A stretch of DNA of 64,000 nt. Source: Beroe forskalii. Lineage: Eukaryota; Ctenophora; Nuda; Beroida; Beroidae. The notes beneath the pieces were generated by a model, which searched no databases, was not told the DNA's origin, and was given only the letters and a program-made list of their open reading frames with translations. The stretch is from positions 310,001 to 374,000 of the forward strand of contig WFMF01000056.1 of NCBI GenBank assembly GCA_011033025.1. Reading direction: 5' to 3'. The position numbers were made by a program, and so were the translations under genes. This document shows, one piece after another, positions 12,560-24,721 of the stretch (its first letter is position 1; the number at the start of each line of letters is the position of its first letter).

Positions 12560-13480
12560 GTTCCACGAATCATGCAGTCTGAAACCCGAGGGACGATGTT
12601 TTGTCAAGACGGCAAATTACATAAATCAGTCAAGTATCTTAAATAAGTTTATCAATCGTTGCTAATAACGAGCGATAACAAATTATCTGGTCATATTTCA
12701 AGGTGCCCAAACCAAGGAAGAACCTAAATCCAGTCTTACAACAATGGCACGCCTTCAGGAGAACCAACGCGGCCACCAAGGGACAAAATCCAACCCAGCA
12801 CTCTTTTCCTGACGAACAGGTTCGACCTTATTGGAGGAGAGCATTCACAGGAAGAGGTTAGTTTGGAAAAACTTTCACTCAAATTACCCAAATTCACTAA
12901 GGGTCACGATTTCGTATAATTAACTGTCAGATTCTGAGACTATGCCAGTGTGGCTAATACTCTAATATACCAGAAAAGGCCATTTCTTCTTTTCCTTAAA
13001 TGGCTACTTATTCTGTATTCATAATGTACCTATTCCAACGATCGCAATTTTATGAAAGTGAAGTTAGGACTAAGGTATGAATTGGTATTCTTAGATAAGG
13101 TAAGTATGTTTTAGGTTCCACATGGCATCAACTAGAGAAGTTAAAGTGATGATACTTATTGAAGTCGACCGCATTCGTACACCTATGCATAAACTGGCGC
13201 GAAAACTTGTTCAAACAAAGAACGAAAATATAAAACAAAGAAATTAATTTCTCTGTTTCAGCAAAAAGTTCGCGCGTGATCTCCCCAATATCACAGAATG
13301 TAAAACCGCGCCTTCCTGTTTAGTGCGATTGCCACTTGCCACATGGCGCAATCTGTGCTATTGAGTGAATAACAAAGGGAAGTGTGTGTAAATAATGCGC
13401 TGCCTCAAGAGTGGAACAATAACTGATGCCTCAAGAGTGGAACAATTATTGATGCCTCAAGGGTGGAACAATAGGACGCG
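12560..13480. other. Non-coding stretch
   Basis: No gene is supported. A short direct repeat 'tgcctcaagagtggaacaat' and close variants occur three times between about 13400 and 13470. Confidence 0.45.
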
Positions 13481-13486
13481 GGGTCA

Positions 13487-13710
13487 ATGCTAATTATTGC
13501 ATGTATAGCTGCAAATACAGAGAGAACGAACAATTATAGTCAGTTACACTCAATACCGCGGGCTTTAGCTGCAGTCAGGGCTCAAGACATAACTTCAGCA
13601 GTAATACATCACGAGAAAATGAGGTACTCAAAAGCAGCTTTCAGAGAAGGTTACATCCAATCTTCCAGTAAGATACACACCGCTATAAAGTTACCAATGA
13701 TTGAAATGGT
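13487..13710 (+). CDS. Possible exon ending at a GTAAGT donor, unidentified
   Basis: An ATG-initiated frame runs about 75 codons and reaches a strong 5' splice site, GAT|GTAAGT, near 13711, after which the reading becomes low-complexity. The composition (ALAAVRAQDITSAVIHHEK core) is protein-like. No family is recognised and no next exon could be identified, so it may be chance. Confidence 0.22.
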
Positions 13711-14754
13711 GGATGTAAGTTTTTTGGCAAGGCTTAAATTTCATCTTACATTTCATATTCTTCAATTTAATCTTTTTATGTAATGGACCTTTTCCTGAAT
13801 GATGATCGAAGATTTAGTACAATGATTAAATACGCTAGCATTTCAATGGATGTAAGGTAACTACTGAAGAGTATAAGTTTTTTGCCCTACTGCAAATGAA
13901 AAGAATACTCAAGCGCTGGCTCAATCAAAGACCTGATTAACGGACAAGAGTGAGCGGACGAAAAGAGAAAATGAAGAGAAAATGAAGAGAAAATGAAGAA
14001 AAAATGACGAGAAGAAACAGGCTTAAGTTAAAGAAGAAAAACGAGGATCCCCAGGCACAGGAAGTGGAATAAAGATGAAAACCAGTGAAGAAGCGCGACA
14101 AGTGCTGAATGGGGGCAGCTGCCATAGTGAGAAGTTGAGGAGTTGATATTTAATGACATTGAATGGTCACGTGAGATTGGGGACCTCCAGCTAGACTGGA
14201 GCAAGAGAGACTACGAACGATACAACACCATTGATGGAACCTGTACATGATCTGCTCAGGAGACATGGATTATATCAAGAATTAATGTAGGAAGACAGAA
14301 ACTATAAAACCACACTCACCAAATGGCAGCAAATATCGCGGAATGATTATGCACTGGCTTAGAAGTAGGAAAATAGTTAATAAGTAGCCAATTTTCAGGC
14401 ATGTCAAACAATCATAACATGGTATAACTGGTTACAGTAGTATAAGATAGTTGACATAAGCTAGAAAATACTTTGGGCTAACGGATTACCTTGGAGCAAT
14501 CAGATACAATATGAAACAAGTGCTGTACTAATGATACCCGTTACCCAACTAATCAGATGTAGGGGGATTATTTTAAAAGCAATAGCCTAAAAATAATCAA
14601 CCCCCACAAATGTGAAATATGGTTAACAGCTTTTAATTCAAATTCTATCTTCATTTTAATTGGAACCTTGTAATGCCATGACTAGTTTTATCAAGAAACG
14701 CACGACGTGATGCGTCATGGTTGCGGTTTTTAAAGAAGGTATAACATTACAGAT

Positions 14755-14898
14755 ATGGCAGAGTTTGAAAATATCATAAGAGGAGAGATGATTCATTTCC
14801 GTGAGAAATTTAACGCGATCAAAGGAGCAAGAATTCAAGCTTTAAATACTTTAAAAATTAAAAAGATGACTGCAAGAAGCAATCAATCAACAATGTAA
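14755..14898 (+). CDS. Short ORF conserved between tandem repeat copies (first copy)
   Basis: A 47-codon frame begins MAEFENIIRGEM and is rich in lysine and arginine (HFREKFNAIKGARIQ core). It recurs at 15932-16081 with only conservative differences and a slightly longer end. A third, diverged copy near 18900 has lost the frame. About 50 bases downstream a second short frame beginning MAKSVDPASF (14950-15027) runs directly into GTAAGT. That frame is shifted by one base in the second copy. The two pieces could be exons of a small repeat-borne gene. No family is recognised. Confidence 0.3.
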   Translation: MAEFENIIRGEMIHFREKFNAIKGARIQALNTLKIKKMTARSNQSTM

Positions 14899-15931
14899 GG
14901 ATGATTTATTCTGTTCTCGAATAAAACGTTCTCAAAAAGTTCTCGAATAATGGCCAAATCTGTAGATCCGGCCTCATTTGAATGTTTAATATCTCTACGT
15001 AAATTAACTTATCAAGTGCAGGAAAGAGTAAGTTTCGGCGGGAGTAAAGAAGAAAAAGGAAGAGACAATGAGGAGAATGCTTGGGTTAAACCGGGTTAAA
15101 GGAGATAAGGAGGGAGACAATGAGGAGAAGGCTTGGGTTAAACCGGGTTAAAGAAGAAAAACGAGGATTCCCAGGCACAGGAAGTGGATTTAAGATGTCA
15201 CCCTGTGAAGAAGCGCGACAAGTGCTGAACATTGAATAGTGAATGGGGGCAGCTGCAATGGTGAGAAGTTGAGGAGTTAATATCTTAATGACCTTGAATT
15301 GTCACGTGAGATTGGGGACCTTCAGCAAGACAGGTGTTAGTGGTTACGATAGAACACCGAAGCATTGATGAGACCTGGTATATATGATATGCTCAGGAGA
15401 TACGGATAATATCAACAAATCAATGTAGCAACTTACCAATACAGAAACTATAAAACCACACTCACAAAATGGCAGCGAACATTGCACAAATATCGCACAG
15501 AATGTACGGAATGATTAGGCACTGGCTAAGAAGTAAGAGAATAGTTAATAAGTAGCCAATTTTCAGGCATGTCAAACAATGATAACATGGTATAATTGGT
15601 TACAGTAGTATTAGATAGTTGACATAAGGTGGAAAATACTTTGGGCTAACGGATTACCTTGGGGCAATCAGGTACATTTTATAAAACAAGTGCTGTACAA
15701 ACGATACCCATTACCCAACTATAATACGATGTAGGTGGATTATTTTAAAAGCAATAGCCTAAAAATAATCAACCCCCACAAATATGAAATATGGTTAACA
15801 GCTTTTAATTCAAATTCTAACTATATTTTAATTGGAACCTTGTAATGTCATGACTAGTTTTATCAAGAAACGCACGACGTGACGCTTCATGTCACTAGTT
15901 GCGGTTTTAAAGAAGGTATGAAATTACAGAT

Positions 15932-16081
15932 ATGGCAGAGTTTGAAAATATCATAAGAGGAGACATGACTCATTTCCGTGAGAAATTTAACGCGATCAAA
16001 GGAGCAAGAATTCAAGCTTTAAATACTTTGAAAATTAAAAAGATGACTGCCAGATGCAATCAATCAACAATGTATGGATGA
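15932..16081 (+). CDS. Short ORF conserved between tandem repeat copies (second copy)
   Basis: This is the 49-codon counterpart of the frame at 14755-14898, differing by a few substitutions (for example GDMTHF for GEMIHF) and by loss of the first stop. Sequence between the copies outside the ORF is equally well conserved. The similarity may therefore reflect recent duplication and not selection on the protein. Confidence 0.3.
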   Translation: MAEFENIIRGDMTHFREKFNAIKGARIQALNTLKIKKMTARCNQSTMYG

Positions 16082-16424
16082 TTTATTCTGTTCTCGAATA
16101 AAACGTTCTCAAAAAGTTCTCGAATGATGGCCAAACCTGTAGTTCCTGGCCTCATTTGAATGTTTAATATCTCTACGTGAATTAACTTATCAAGTGCAGG
16201 AAAGAGTAAGTTTCGGCGGGACGAGAGAAGGGAAAGAACTAACATTATAAAACTTAAAGAGTAAAGAAGAAAAAGGAAGTGACAATGAGGAGAAGGCTTT
16301 GGGTTAAACCGGGTTAAAGAAGATAAAGAGGGATTCCCAGGCACAGGAAGTGGATTTAAGATGTCACCCTGTGAAGAAGCGCGACAAGTGCTGAACATTG
16401 AATAGTGAATGGGGGCAGCTGCAA

Positions 16425-17060
16425 TGGTGAGGAGTAGTGGGTTGCAATCTTCATATTCAATGACATGATTGAATGGACACTTGCTGGAAATCTAGGAGAT
16501 CTCCTGCAAGGGAATACGGTATAACGCAAAGGCTATAACACAGGACCTGTATTTGATCTGGTTATATCATAACCAGATCGAGTAAATGACAGCAAATCGG
16601 CAAATGACAAATCAGCAAATGACAGCAAATCAGATATTGCACTATAAAGCGGAATTGTGTGGAATGGTTATTTATTAGCTAAGGAGTAAGAAAATAGAAA
16701 ATAAACATTAAACTTGTCAATTTTCCAGCTGTTGGTTGGATCCAAAGCACTCTGTGTCCCCTGTATCCTACTCCTTCATATTCAATGACATGATTGAATG
16801 GACACTTGCTGAAGATCTAGGAGATCTCCAGCAAGAGGATATAATGCAAAAGCATTTACAGGACCTATTCTTGATCTGCTCAGGGATATCATAATCAAAT
16901 CGAGCAGCAATGAAGAAAATAAAACCACAATTACCGAATGATATCACATCAAAAATTGTACAGAATGAAATTGTGCAGAATGATAATGCATTAGCTAAGG
17001 AGTAAGAAGATAGAAAACAAGTTAGCCAATTTTCCAGCTGTTGGTTGGATCCAAAGCACT
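16425..17060 (+). repeat. Two-copy tandem repeat of about 307 bp
   Basis: The block 'ttcatattcaatgacatgat' ... 'ggagatctcc' ... ending 'ccagctgttggttggatcca' is present twice (about 16447-16750 and 16776-17058). The second copy leads directly into the Ser/Pro-rich open frame at 17085-17349. Both copies carry a TTTTCCAG|CTGTTGG sequence that looks like a splice acceptor and exon start, so the duplication may have doubled an exon edge. Confidence 0.6.
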
Positions 17061-17084
17061 CTGCATCCCATGTATCCTACTCCT

Positions 17085-17349
17085 TATGATGAATAAATCC
17101 AACAGAAAACTCTCAAAAACACCCACTGCAAGAGCTGCAGTATCAGACATGCAGTCACCAGGGACTAATACACCTCCTGTGATGAAATCAAGGTCTAGGA
17201 GCAGCAGTCTGCCTGTTGCAACTACCACACGTCCTCAGAGCCCTTATACCAGCCCAGTTTCCTCAACCAGCAAGAGGAACAGTGCACCCGGGAAGTTTCC
17301 CATCAAAGTTTACAGGAGCAAACCCAACTGTAGGGTATTCTACCCTTAG
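17085..17349 (+). CDS. Ser/Pro/Thr-rich basic ORF, possible last exon
   Basis: The frame from ATG 17085 (open from about 17041) to a TAG at 17349 encodes about 87 residues rich in Ser, Pro, Thr, Arg and Lys. It contains SRSRSSSLP and QSPYTSPVSS stretches and ends YRSKPNCRVFYP. A good polypyrimidine tract and TTTTCCAG acceptor lie just upstream (to 17038), consistent with a terminal exon. The composition suggests a disordered, phosphorylatable tail, but no family is recognised. The upstream part of the gene is not found, since what precedes it is the 307-bp repeat. Confidence 0.4.
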
Positions 17350-18500
17350 TCCGTAAGGAAGTATTTATTTTATTCTCAAGTTATTTCCTCTATCGTGAAG
17401 TAAAGGAGAAGAGCGCGATATCTTATAATTGGGGATACTATAGAAGTTACGATGGAATTTGATCAACCTTTTGTGATAGTAGAAAGGGTAGCTCGGTAGG
17501 TAATAAGGCTAAGCAGGAGTAATAGGTGAACAAAAGGGGAAGGTGCAACAGCCCGGAAAGAAATTCCTATCCTATTGACAGGTGTTTAAAACTATTAAGA
17601 AGTAAGGAAATAGACCGTATCTAATCAGTATATAGGCGAGACGGTAGACTTTTTAGATCAGAAGATCAGTGGTCGTATTTAGGGAAGGACCTGATTTTCG
17701 GGAGAACGGAGACCGATTCTCGAAGGACTTATTCCCAGATATTTTATATTTTTACAAGATAGGATTTGTCTGGGGATTTTATTATATTGTATTTTATAGA
17801 TAGTACTTATTATATCCTTTATTTACTCTTAATCTAAAAATACTGAAAGTCTGATCATTCCCTCGAAAGTCTTGAGTACTATCAAATATAGATACCTACC
17901 TTTATATTCCAGGAGGTACCAAATAACAGTTTAAAAATAGGAGTTGAAGAAACAACTTGAAAGAGAAGAAAATTCCGTGGAATAGGTTACAGTTCTAGAT
18001 AATTTCACACTAAATTCTGGACTCAACAGGTCTAACCTCCGTGACGCTGACCACCAAATCTGAGAACGCCCTTTTGCTGTGGAACTAATCAATGAGATTT
18101 GGTACCACTGCTGCCAATTCATGCAGCATGTGCCATTTCAAATGTTTAATATCTACTTTAATATCTACTTTAATAACGTTTAATAACACCTTTCATTTAG
18201 AGCACTATCTATAAAATTTTCAACCCTGAAGAAGGGGAGTTTCTCAAGTATGTTCCTCGGCTTTTGATCGTGACGTCGAGGGAGCCGTCCAACGAAAGGG
18301 GGGTTATATGAAGGTAATATATAAAGTTACATGTAGAGAAGAGTAGCGTATAGCGTTTATGTGAGGAAAACAAAGTGAAAACTTTCTCAGTTCTCGTCTA
18401 ATAATCGATTATCCGAGCGTTTTTTGCTCTTCGATAAAACTGAAATAGCGAATTTGGTTACACTAAAAATTAAAATATTTACTTACTTAATTCATCAAAC
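17350..18500. other. Non-coding stretch
   Basis: No gene is supported. A short ORF on the minus strand (17931-18122) has no recognisable features. Confidence 0.4.
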
Positions 18501-18504
18501 CCTT

Positions 18505-19100
18505 GCACAAAACATTAGCAGGCCAAACAATCATAACATGGTTTTATTGGTTTTCAGTGGTATGAAATAGTTGAGACATAAGCTGCAAAATACTATGGGT
18601 TAATGGATAACCTTGGGTCAATCAGGTAGAATTCAAACATATGGTGGACAAAAAGTGGATTAACGAAATTCGATGGAGGTGGATTATTTCAATAACAATA
18701 GCCTTAAAATAATCAACCCACACAATGTAGAATAATGAAGTTAAATATTAGTATTTAGGTATGGAATATGGATAACAGCTTTTGATTCAAATTCTATCTA
18801 CATTTACTGAAATCTTATAACGCCATGACAAGTTACATCAAGTGATGCACGACTTGAGGTGGTTTAAAGAAGGTAAACAGGTATTGAATATAATACCTGG
18901 AAATATAAGAGAAGAGATGACTCATTTCCATGAAAAATTTACCGTGATCAAGGAAGCAAGAATTTAACTTAAATACTTTAAGAGAAGACTGCCAGATGCA
19001 ATCAGTCAACGATGTGAGGATGTTTTATTCAGTTAAAGAGTGAAAAAGTTTCGAATAATGGCCAAATTCATAGCTCCGGCCTCATTTGACCGTTTAATAT
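18505..19100 (+). repeat. Diverged partial copy of the 1.1-kb repeat family
   Basis: Landmarks from the 14-16 kb array recur in the same order and orientation: 'caaacaatcataacatgg', 'ataacagctttt', 'gaagagatgactcatttcc', 'aataatggccaaat', 'ccggcctcatttga'. Divergence is much higher than between the two array copies, so this is an older copy. Confidence 0.7.
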
Positions 19101-19309
19101 CTATATGTGAATTTATAGGGCGCTCCAGTGGAGCACACTCAGTGTCTCTTCGGAGCACAGTCCACCCTTACCTCCTTCTCTCTTTGTTCAAGTTAAAATG
19201 TTGGTAAAGGAGCAAACTTTTTAAGGAGCTGCGCGCCATTTTCTAAAGCCTTTACTTCGTCAAGCTATAATGTACGCGCCATGCAGGCACACTGCACAAC
19301 CAACTGGTT

Positions 19310-19940
19310 TAGAACGATATCTTGTGGATGCAGAGGGCTGCAACATTTTATCAAGGGGGAGTGTCATGGTAAGTCAAACTCCAGACATTACCAAGTCATG
19401 ATATTACCCCTGAAACTTTAGTTAGTCACCACCTTTTGCCTAATCCTACTTAGCTTATAACCCGGCTACCGTCGTATATGCCATATTCATCATTATTTAT
19501 TACAGCACCACACTCATTGGAAATGGATGTCGAAACTTCGGAGGCAAATCCATAATCAAACAATTCAAAGGAGCATCCTGTCATCAATCCAATTATCCAT
19601 CAAGAAAAGGAATATCGGTGATGTGTATCTGAATATACTGTATATAAAGTTATATGCCTGGCCCCTGTATGCCTGTGTATAGTAGTACAGGGCAAAAATA
19701 CCCACTGTATAATGTAAATCCGAGCTTTCATTTCAGGGTGTAAGAACTGTCGAAGACGCTCTCTCCGGTGTATTGCCAACGATCATGGCAAGGCCTGAAT
19801 CCTGATGTGGATGAAGACTGCACAGGCCAACTGATTTGGGTGATTTCGAACGAATTTTCTCTAGTTGCTGAGGACTGCAACATCATATTGGCGGGAATGT
19901 AATGGTAAGTCAAACCTCCAGACATACCAAGTCATAGTAT
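19310..19940 (+). repeat. Two copies of an exon-like segment with a GTAAGT donor, about 545 bp apart
   Basis: Segments at about 19300-19425 and 19830-19945 share 'ggactgcaacat' or 'gggctgcaacat' and then ATGGTAAGTCAAAC, 'ccagacat' and 'accaagtcat'. In the first copy one frame reads GLERYLVDAEGCNIL before ATG|GTAAGT. The second copy keeps a related frame with several changes. This looks like a duplicated coding exon with its donor site. The parent gene is not recognised. Confidence 0.35.
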
Positions 19941-20953
19941 TACCTGCAACTAATATAAAAAATGACACTGAAATGCAGCATCAGGCCTGCACTTGAGTGC
20001 TGGAAGTAAGACAATAAATAAGAAAATGATAAGAAATAAAATTTGAAGATATGAATATTGAATAAGATACAATGCATCAAGAACAATTCAATTGAAGACA
20101 CAGGTAGTCTAAGAGCGATGAGTCTTAGAGACTGAGCAGTATAAAACTGAGGAAACGTAGGGTGCATTGGAGAAATCTGTAACTGAACACAGTTATCCAA
20201 ACATAAGAAAGATGTTTGGTCGGCACTTCGCCATGTAAGCGTTTATTAGGTAAGTATATAATATCATGATTTATTATTAGAGGTTATGAATTAATATTTG
20301 AATTTTTTCAATATAAAACTTTTATATTCCTGATCATAGTCTTATGCAGCATTATGATTGGACTACATTTATAGTACAAGAACACATAGCTCGAATCTTG
20401 AGTAAGAGAATTTAAAATTATAAAAGTAGGAGGACTTAAACATCAGTCAGTGACAGCACAACTTCTGGGGTGCAAATTCTATTAAAAATCGATTTAGATA
20501 CTTCATCCAATTGCAATTGCAATTCACCAATATAAATATTTTTGTTGGACCAACTCCACATAACCATCCTTAGTTCAGAACAAAATAATCGTATTTGCAT
20601 AATTATCATCATTTTGGCACTGTTGTCCACCAAATGGACCCATTTCTAGGCTTTGATGAAAGCAATATATAATATGAACATTTACTATTTACTATAATCA
20701 TAATCTCTCTTATCCGATATCGGTTGGAGCCAATAAAGCTCTTCTTCTTTGCCTCCCAAAGCAAAGTCCACAGAGTAAGAATTTTCGCACATAAGACAGA
20801 ATGAATTAATTTTCAATTACACAAGACAAAAGGAAAAAGAAGAGGCAATGATGAGAAGAAAAGCAAGGATTTGCAGACACAGGAAGTGGAATCAAGATGA
20901 AAACCTGTGATGTTTTTGGAAAAAGCCTTGTAAAAATTTTCAGGTGATCTCAC

Positions 20954-21217
20954 ATGTGTCGAGGACAGTTTGTTCAGATACATAGGAATGAAAAAATCTG
21001 TATGACAAAAAAATGTTTAACAATTTTTTGGCCCTTACAATTTAACTATATAATTAAACAAATCACAGATTATATGTACCAAATTGAAATTGGATCAAAG
21101 TCACAAATTCACCCTATAGTTCCATGTGATCTTTTACAATTAGCAAAATATTATGATCCTCCAGGAAGAAATAATGCTGAGCATAATGGTGACAGAACAC
21201 TTGATGCTTTAGAGTAA
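20954..21217 (+). pseudogene. Decayed Ty3/gypsy-type integrase C-terminal fragment
   Basis: The 87-codon frame contains ITDYMYQIE and SKSQIHPIVPCDLLQL. These resemble the C-terminal part of Ty3/gypsy (Metaviridae-type) integrases, where a 'DYVYRIQ ... HVD-L' region follows the catalytic core and ends near a proline-rich tail. The tail here is YDPPGRNNAEHNGDR. The catalytic core, the rest of pol and any long terminal repeats are not visible nearby, so this is a truncated relic. The match is by motif memory over a short stretch and would need a profile search to confirm. Confidence 0.45.
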
Positions 21218-21489
21218 TCGAGTACATACCTCATCACAACCCCCCCCCACCGAACAGACCAGTTCTGGCACAAAATCAACCCCCTGACTATCAGAATAGA
21301 CACTACTCAGAGACGGGGACATACTTAACAGACCCATTAGGTACCAGCAATAATCTGGAAACTTTCAGTTAAGTCCCTCTTGTCCCTAGTTTTAATAATA
21401 ATTAAAACAGTGTGAAAAGTATTCCTGTCATTTGTCAACATTATTATAATTCTCTTTAAGACCCCTGTATTACTATCATACTCAACAAG

Positions 21490-22140
21490 CTATTTCTGTT
21501 GCTATTGAAATAGCGAAGTGAAACAGGAGCCGACTGCAAGGTACTTGCTAAAGTCGAGTGAAGCAGCTAAGCTAGAGACTTGAGCTGTGGGGGACCGACA
21601 CTGAAGTGTGTGTTACGATATTTCTGATGATATAAAGTGAAATGTAATTTATGATTTGTGATGATCTGAAGAATATGTCCTGTAATATTAATGATACTTA
21701 ACCTATTACTCCTTAGCTAAGTCTAATGACATGATGATGAGGAACCGTTGGACTCTGACAGTACAGTTGTGAGAGCACCAGTGAAGGGCAGCTGGTTGAA
21801 GTTGAGTGAAGCAGCAGGAGACAGACTGTGAGGTACTGACACTAGTGAAGTCGAGTGAAGCAGTGAGAGACAAGCTGCGAATAAATAAATAAATAAATAA
21901 ATTATTCTAATTTAGCACATAATAAATACATACTCGCCTCTTTTTGTAGGCAAAGTGAACTATCTCACATGCTTAAAACATGTCAAAATTACTTTGCTAA
22001 TTTATTTTCTAGTATAAAAGTTCTCACTTCAATCTAAAATTTAAAAGTCCACTATTTAATTATTTTCCTATTTTAACTGACACCTTAGAAGCGAAGTGAA
22101 GCAGGAGAGTGCGAGGAACTGTGAGGAACTGACAAGGACT
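21490..22140 (+). repeat. Scattered short repeats containing GAAGTGAAGCAG / GTCGAGTGAAGCAG
   Basis: Variants of the 12-14 base motif occur at about 21515, 21552, 21797, 21850 and 22092, each followed by a purine-rich stretch and 'actg'. A (AATA)n microsatellite sits at about 21880-21903. No gene is seen from 21220 to about 25400 on either strand apart from ORFs created by the repeats. Confidence 0.45.
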
Positions 22141-23984
22141 TGGAACATCTGACATGAATGGTAGGATCAGCTGATAAACAGCTACATTCCAGACAACTCA
22201 CATGCTGCAACCAGATCAAAACAACCATGCCAACTTAGCACACATGATTTCTTGACATAATTATTATTATATTATTATTATAATTAAATATGAATAGTAC
22301 AAGTAATATTGAACCTCTACATGTAGGCATAACATTCACTTAATATCATACTATCAATTGTGCTTAATCTGGTGCTGGATTAGTAATCTTTAAAATCACA
22401 TGTGGAAAATAACCTGAAGGTGTATAGACAGGTGTTTATTCAGGGGTGTAGACAGGTTTTAAGAAATTACATTCAAAACTGTTCAATGTCTTATTTTGCT
22501 TGGCTCCAAGCTCTAATCAATACAAAAGCTTGACCATCTTTGTCTGAAAAAGGCAATTGCCTGTGTTGCCTTCCCCCTGGCTAAGCCCCTGCCCTCATTA
22601 AACAAGTGGAGAAAGTAAGATCCAAAAAAGTTTTCAATATTTCACCCATTTGGTGTCTTAATGGCATTCTATGAATATTCACATTAATAGAAAAACTCAC
22701 CTTATACCTGGTAATCACATATTTCTCACATTTATTTGAGCAGATGTATGAGATTTCAGTGGCAGGTCTTTTGTGGCTTGGGTCTTGGGTCACAAAGATT
22801 CATAGCTCACTGAAAGGATTGTTTATAACAACAATAAAAGAATAAAGGATTGAAATTTCAATGTATGATATTCAGTATGAATTAATACTGCCCAAAATAT
22901 AAAAATATTTTTAGCAAGTGCCATCTTTGACAAACATGTCCCTACAGATTTCTTTTGATAGCCAAACTACATTTTAAGCAAGTAATTGATACTTTCAATA
23001 AAACACAAAATCCTCAGTTATGCAATCAAAACCTCTCGCTTTGTACCACTTCTCAAGTTCAAAGTTACATCAGTTCAAAGATCCAAGTTACTGCTCAAAC
23101 AAAGTTAACAAATCACACACAGAGAAGTAATCATCTTGTCAGAATTTATTAATTAATTAATCTAATATGCTCCTATCTTGAACTCAAAGTACAACTTGAG
23201 CTCAAAGTTGTCTGGCCACATGATGGGGGTCAGACAACCTCATCATATCCTGCCAGAAGATCACTGAAGAATAAACTCAAACTACTACATCAAGCACTAT
23301 TTGGACTTAACACACCCATAATTTAAAAGTTCATTGTGAATTGATCATTACTTGTCACATCCATCAATGATTGTTCAATCATTGATGATATGAAAGTAGT
23401 TGAGTGAAACACAAAGAGTAAAATAAAAAATAAAATAAATACATTTGATGAATACAGCAAGTCAGTCCACACCATACCACAACAGCTTCCATTGTATGAC
23501 TGATATTTCCCCTAACCAGGGGCGTCGCGTAACCAGGGTCCTGGTTAGGGCAAGACTGATATTAAACCTATCGTTCTCAGGATCTCCTTAGAAGTACTTT
23601 AAGCCCGCCGTTGTTATTGTTCATTGCTACAATACAATGCCTGTCTCAATGTGGATCAATGCAGATATAAATATGGGTATTGATTTATCAAAATTTACCA
23701 ATTTAATTGTCGTACGATGTATGACCTTGTCTGACGCGAAGGGGTCAGGCAACGTCTGACAACGCCTGACAAGTATGACCCGCTGACACCAGCCGCGAAG
23801 CTGATTCTCGACTCGAGAGGGTCTGTCAACGTCAGACAACAATTTAAACAATAGTGACTCTTGAGTGTTGAGTCTTACAAATATTACCCAACTGAATTAA
23901 GATCAAGTGAAGTACTGAAGTCATGAACGATGTTGTGTTTGGCATACAAGCATGATTAATAAGATTTTATATTTATCTTACCCT

Positions 23985-24185
23985 CTATTGCTAAACACGT
24001 ATACCCCTGTTATCGTCGCGTGGCGCGCTTCCCGTAGGGAAGCGCGCGGCGCGTACACACACCTATGCGGGCTTAGGAACGTAGGGAAGCTTCCTAAGCC
24101 CGCATAGGTGTGTGTACGCGCGCGGCGCTTCCCTACGGGAAGCGCGCCGCGCAACGCAGACAGGGATATACGTGTTTAGCAATAG
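23985..24185. repeat. Large palindrome, about 200 bp
   Basis: The sequence starting CTATTGCTAAACACG at 23985 is mirrored by CGTGTTTAGCAATAG ending at 24185. The centre lies at about 24085 around GGGAAGCTTCC. Inner arms include 'cctatgcgggcttaggaa' at 24062-24079 and its complement at 24091-24108, plus nested GC-rich hairpins (CTTCCCGTAGGGAAG). The two halves are nearly complementary and the DNA could extrude a cruciform. ORFs on both strands here are products of the symmetry. Confidence 0.85.
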
Positions 24186-24400
24186 GGAAGCGCGCGGCGC
24201 GTACACACACACACACCTATACGGGCTTAGGTTCCTAAAAAGCGCGCCGCGCAACGCAGTTGCTAAACACGTATATTCCTGTCTGCGTTGCGCGGCGCGC
24301 TTCCCGTAGGGAAGCGCGCGGCGCGTACACACACCTATGCGGGCTTAGGGAGCAACGCAGCTCAGGTCGCAGACAGGGATATACGTGTTAAGCAAGGGCT
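24186..24400. repeat. Second, degenerate palindrome of the same family
   Basis: TTGCTAAACACGTATATTCC at about 24259 pairs with the block ending 'gatatacgtgttaagcaa' at about 24396. The interior repeats the GC-rich 'gcgcgcggcgcgtacacaca' and 'cctatgcgggcttagg' modules of the palindrome at 23985-24185. The end motif (cagacagggatat ... gtttagca) also occurs at about 54935 and 58073, so it marks the terminus of a dispersed foldback family. Confidence 0.75.
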
Positions 24401-24561
24401 TAGGTAAGCAAACAACACCTATGTGGGTGGCTTCAGTAAGCCGGAAGCGCTGCGCGGCGCGCGCGTACCGTACGCACCGCATGGCCATGGCACACCTAAT
24501 AACACTTGTCAGGCGTTGCATGACGACGTCAGACAAAAAACTAAAAAAACAACTAGGTTGG

Positions 24562-24721
24562 CCGAAATTTGCAAAGAAATCTGATCGATTTAATTGCGCG
24601 GCATATCTAAACGCGCGGCGTTTCTAATTTTACCCGGGTTGCGGGTGAAATTAGAAACGCCGCGCGTTTAGATATGCCGCGCAATTAAATCGTTCAGATT
24701 TCTTGTCTTGCGAATTTCGGT
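24562..24721. repeat. Inverted repeat with arms of about 70-75 bp
   Basis: The left arm (about 24562-24634) and right arm (about 24642-24721) are near-perfect complements around a short GGGTTGC centre. They include 'aattgcgcggcatatctaaa' on the left and its complement on the right. There are a few mismatches and a small indel towards the outer end. It is unrelated in sequence to the neighbouring palindromes, so two foldback families lie side by side. Confidence 0.85.

Larger units (their letters stand above)
13960..16440 (+). repeat. 1.1-kb tandem repeat, two full copies and the start of a third
   Basis: The landmark 'cccaggcacaggaagtgga' falls at about 14049, 15169 and 16336, giving unit lengths of about 1,120 and 1,167 bases. 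Copies share long near-identical blocks, including a GAAGAGAAAAT/GAGGAGAAGG purine-rich start, 'cacgtgagattggggacct', and a 3' block with two short open frames. A more diverged partial copy of the last 600 bases lies at about 18505-19100. Another fragment ('cacaggaagtggaatcaag') is near 20878, so this is a dispersed family and not only a local array. No terminal repeats or known transposase are recognised. Confidence 0.75.

Noticed and set aside
24063-24627. Overlapping ORFs on both strands with Arg/Ala-rich proteins
   Set aside because: They are produced by GC-rich palindromes read in both directions, have no protein-like conservation, and the palindromes explain them fully.
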